A stretch of DNA of 16,805 nt from Clostridia bacterium. Its GTDB lineage: Bacteria; Bacillota; Clostridia; Oscillospirales; Ruminococcaceae. The position numbers and the translations under genes were made by a program. The stretch's first letter is position 1. The number at the start of each line of letters is the position of its first letter. Of the stretch, positions 14,901 through 16,805 are shown in pieces. The stretch spans positions 1 to 16,805 of the forward strand of contig QKDG01000095.1 in NCBI GenBank assembly GCA_003246805.1, given 5' to 3'. A model generated the notes under the pieces. It saw only the letters and a program-made list of their open reading frames with translations, was not told where the DNA came from and made no database searches.

Positions 14901-16805
14901 TACCAATATCAGCACATTTTATGATGAAAGCAAGGAGCTTTTTTCAATCGGATATAATCCCAACACAAAGGAATACAGCCCAAATCATTATGACCTTTTA
15001 ATGAGTGAGGCACGAATGACATCTTATTTTGCCATAGCAAAAAGGCAGGTTCCCAAAAAGCACTGGGGCAAGCTTGGCAGAACTATTGCAAGGCTTGGCT
15101 TGTATTCTGGCCCTGTTTCATATTCAGGCACAATGTTTGAATACTTTATGCCGGAGCTTTTATTGACAAGCCAGCACGGCTCGCTTTCCTATGAGGGGCT
15201 GAATTTCTGCCTGTATTGCCAGAAGAAGCGCGCAAAGGACGTAGATGTTCCCTACGGGATTTCTGAAAGCGGGTATTATGCTTTTGACAATGCACTTAAC
15301 TATCAGTACAAAGCGCATGGTGTGCAGAAAATAGGGCTTAAAAAGGGGCTTGACAATGAGCTTGTGATATCACCGTATTCAACATATCTTGTTATGCAGT
15401 TTGATTTTGCTTCTTCATTTTCAAACCTTGAAAATTTAAAAAAATATGGAATGTATGGCAAATACGGTTTTTATGAGGCTATTGATTTCACCGCCTCCAC
15501 CAATGTAAAAAATGGCTCAATCATAAAAAGCTATATGGCTCACCACGTTGGAATGAGCATTGTTGCTGTTGCAAATGCACTTCACAACGGGATAATACAG
15601 AAGCGGTTTTTAAAAGATAATTTTATGAAGAGCTCGGCTGAGCTTTTAGAGGAAAAAATAATTTCAGGAACAGTAATGTTTGACGATTTTTATAGAAAAC
15701 CTGAAAACCAGCGTCCTGATTCACGCGAGAACGAAAAGCATTATTTTGAATCAGTTCAGCCATCACAGCCTAACATCAAGCTTTTGTGCAACGGGGATTA
15801 TACTCTTGCAGTTTCTGATATCGGGGCTTCAATAGCACTTTATCAGGGCAGAGATGTTTATCAGAGAACCACAGATACTTTAAGACGCCCCGAGGGTTGC
15901 TATTTTGCAGTATCTGGCATTAATCAGTCGCACACCTGTTTGACGTATCTGCCGGAATATAGAAATTCTGATGATATGTCTGTCGAATTCAATGAAAACA
16001 CAGTGTCATTTTATAGCAACACAAATGAGTTGCAGATTGGGATGAAAGTTCATCTTCATAATAATCTCCCGTGTGAAATACGACAGTTTGCTATAAAGAA
16101 CACCTCATCAAGGGTTAAAAATGCTAATCTGTTAAGCTATATCCAGCCTGTCCTTGCAACTTTCAATGACCATGCTGCTCACCCAGCATTCAGTAAGCTG
16201 TTTTTAAAAGAAAACTACGACGCAGATAACAAGGTTATAATAGCTTCGCGTAAAAATAGGCATAATGATGAACAGGTTTTTTGTGCCGTCGGCTTTGTAG
16301 AAAATGTTGATATGTTTATCAATCTTTCCCGTGAGGAAGTTCTCTCATGCCCTGATGGGGTTAAAAGCGTATTTTTAAACAAGGAAAATTTGATTGAAAA
16401 CGGCAACAGTGTGCCTGATCCTTGTATTTTTATCAAAACGCCTTTACAGCTTTCACCTAATGAACAAAAGGAGCTTAACCTTTTTATCCTTATGGCACTA
16501 AGCAAGGACGAGCTTTATCAGAATATTGCTAAAATCAGATACAGTAAATTCGTCTATACTATTTCAACTTCTACTGTGCCTTCAAACTCAATTGAAGGCA
16601 GGCTTGTCAATACAATTCTTCCCCAGCTGTTATTCAAACGTTTTGACTGCAAGGAAATCAACAATGCAATTGAAGAAAACAGGCTTCCTGCCAGTTCTTT
16701 GTGGGGGCTTGGGATTTCAGGCGATTTGCCTGTCGTTATTGTCAACATTGATAACCTGAATTCAAAAGAAAGGGTTACAGGATATATAAAAGCACAAAAC
16801 ATCCT
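11983..16805 (+). CDS. Cyclic beta-1,2-glucan synthase-like protein, 3' end outside window
   Basis: The frame opens at TTG (11983) after GAGGTG and runs without a stop to the window edge (1607 codons); the first in-frame ATG is codon 79, but family sequence such as NYYLIQ (53-58) lies before it. Two membrane helices (about 254-297) precede a GT84 glycosyltransferase domain (about 315-640) with YERKRGAIEQL, D460-F-D462-T, SHDILEGE and RQHRWIRGD (603-611). Four helices follow (about 650-808). A GH189-type cyclisation domain (about 865-1225) shows TSPTNIGL, YDLLMSEAR, SGTMFEYFMP, PYGISES and MAHHVGMS. From about 1265 the N-terminal sandwich of a GH94 phosphorylase domain begins, reaching LWGLGISGDLPVVIV; its catalytic core is not in the window. 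The family makes cyclic beta-1,2-glucan from UDP-glucose at the inner membrane. Full length is usually ~2800 residues. No neighbouring exporter gene is visible. Confidence 0.85.
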   Translation, partial: MNNIKTIDNEITTVKIGYLQSKLKTNLHSIKNLYKQIVLNLPSSVNEQVLYDNYYLIQKIAKTLLKENRRSIISIDNEMYPVLGKHILENCNKDAVPKTNELIYMFNTLSAKRYITNTEFELIVWQFRYAILLSLSRLYEKEVQTEKTALDLIILLTKSDTFNLKAITETCNPLEKIYRNEASGIYINMDDTTKKIYRNRTSFIATKHNKSELDIAAHYISVTNSAFYKKKSENETHIGFYIYEDYKKLTKKISFEFYLFLITFITSLMAAVFTFSLKSFVLWVFMFFPLWEFSKLLVDLIFTCGNEVTYLPRIELNKQIPKGSETLVVISTIISSAKDIICLQEKLIRLHFSNLSDNIRICALCDLKQSSLPVSPEDKAIIKNSQRMINKLNQIYCDKFVLVIRKRSYSDTQMNYMGYERKRGAIEQLVRYIKKENIEFSCLDGDVSFLHTTKYLVCIDFDTKTLMDTIPELVGIAMHPLNKPIIENGRVVKGYGIITPNMITKLKSSLKTPFAKLVGGIGSSCAYDTNCCNLYQDTFEQAVFSGKGLIDINSFYLLCCNLFLPERILSHDILEGEILRTAFAGDIEFSESFPSNALSYFKRQHRWIRGDIQNISFLRKNISAKNGLTPNPMNDISKFKLFDNIRRAFLPVNLVLLLILPFFYNTTVGLTLALLAVTSLLIPYIASFLSSVLHNGLYNIPRKYYSDVFSQTSEISAQGLLALLLLPQNAVYSLDAIVRSLWRLYVSKKKLLEWTTAAQAEKSNFSVLSFMQLYIIPEIVCITLLFSPVAFLKFIGFILLFTPFLMTYFNTPYKTKGFVISEEKELEVYSQLTAMWQFYEDYATEQEHYLPPDNVQFAPVYRVCHRTSPTNIGLMMLCTLIARDFDLIDSKGLYKRINRTLASVEQLEKYNGNLFNWYDTKTLKTSSNQFVSTVDSGNFVCCLVVLKEGLNEYKTQHSEIDNLINRINYLIDNTNISTFYDESKELFSIGYNPNTKEYSPNHYDLLMSEARMTSYFAIAKRQVPKKHWGKLGRTIARLGLYSGPVSYSGTMFEYFMPELLLTSQHGSLSYEGLNFCLYCQKKRAKDVDVPYGISESGYYAFDNALNYQYKAHGVQKIGLKKGLDNELVISPYSTYLVMQFDFASSFSNLENLKKYGMYGKYGFYEAIDFTASTNVKNGSIIKSYMAHHVGMSIVAVANALHNGIIQKRFLKDNFMKSSAELLEEKIISGTVMFDDFYRKPENQRPDSRENEKHYFESVQPSQPNIKLLCNGDYTLAVSDIGASIALYQGRDVYQRTTDTLRRPEGCYFAVSGINQSHTCLTYLPEYRNSDDMSVEFNENTVSFYSNTNELQIGMKVHLHNNLPCEIRQFAIKNTSSRVKNANLLSYIQPVLATFNDHAAHPAFSKLFLKENYDADNKVIIASRKNRHNDEQVFCAVGFVENVDMFINLSREEVLSCPDGVKSVFLNKENLIENGNSVPDPCIFIKTPLQLSPNEQKELNLFILMALSKDELYQNIAKIRYSKFVYTISTSTVPSNSIEGRLVNTILPQLLFKRFDCKEINNAIEENRLPASSLWGLGISGDLPVVIVNIDNLNSKERVTGYIKAQNI

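Overview
The window looks like chromosomal DNA of an anaerobic low-GC Firmicute, probably a gut-type clostridium. The reasons are AT-rich intergenic DNA, strong AGGAGG-type ribosome binding sites, sigma-A promoters with 17-bp spacers, and the gene families present. This placement is inferred from gene content and style, not from a marker gene. No tRNA, rRNA, CRISPR array, transposase or phage gene was seen.

Layout. At 114-476 there is a lone MpsC/DUF2294 gene with its own promoter and a strong hairpin terminator. At 665-3777 a two-gene unit encodes a DUF4914 protein, which carries a P-loop and PEP-carboxykinase-like motifs, and an NCS2/SulP-like permease (probably DUF3360). At 4039-5682 a single-gene unit encodes a stand-alone glutamate-synthase FMN domain with an N-terminal cysteine cluster. 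At 5875-9018 lies a ydjI-ydjG-ydjH-like operon: an SPFH protein with three zinc ribbons, a zinc-ribbon protein whose C-terminal membrane segment has become a separate 34-codon frame, and a TPM-domain membrane protein. Converging on it are two minus-strand genes, a membrane-anchored GH25 muramidase (9299-10306) and an ApgM-type phosphoglycerate mutase (10596-11804), each with its own promoter. Divergent from apgM, a large TTG-started gene (11983 to the window end, incomplete) encodes a cyclic beta-1,2-glucan synthase-like protein with GT84, GH189-type and GH94 parts.

The most unusual non-coding signal is a structured repeat with a nearly invariant GACCGCAAA loop. It occurs three times, each time in the sense orientation between a gene's stop codon and its terminator (ydjH, GH25 gene and apgM). 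In the two minus-strand genes it is followed at almost the same spacing by a second hairpin. The shared theme of the coding genes is the cell envelope (membrane-stress SPFH/TPM system, muramidase, cyclic glucan synthase) plus central metabolism (ApgM, glutamate-synthase-like protein, the PEPCK-like DUF4914 protein). No functional link between the blocks is proven by the sequence.
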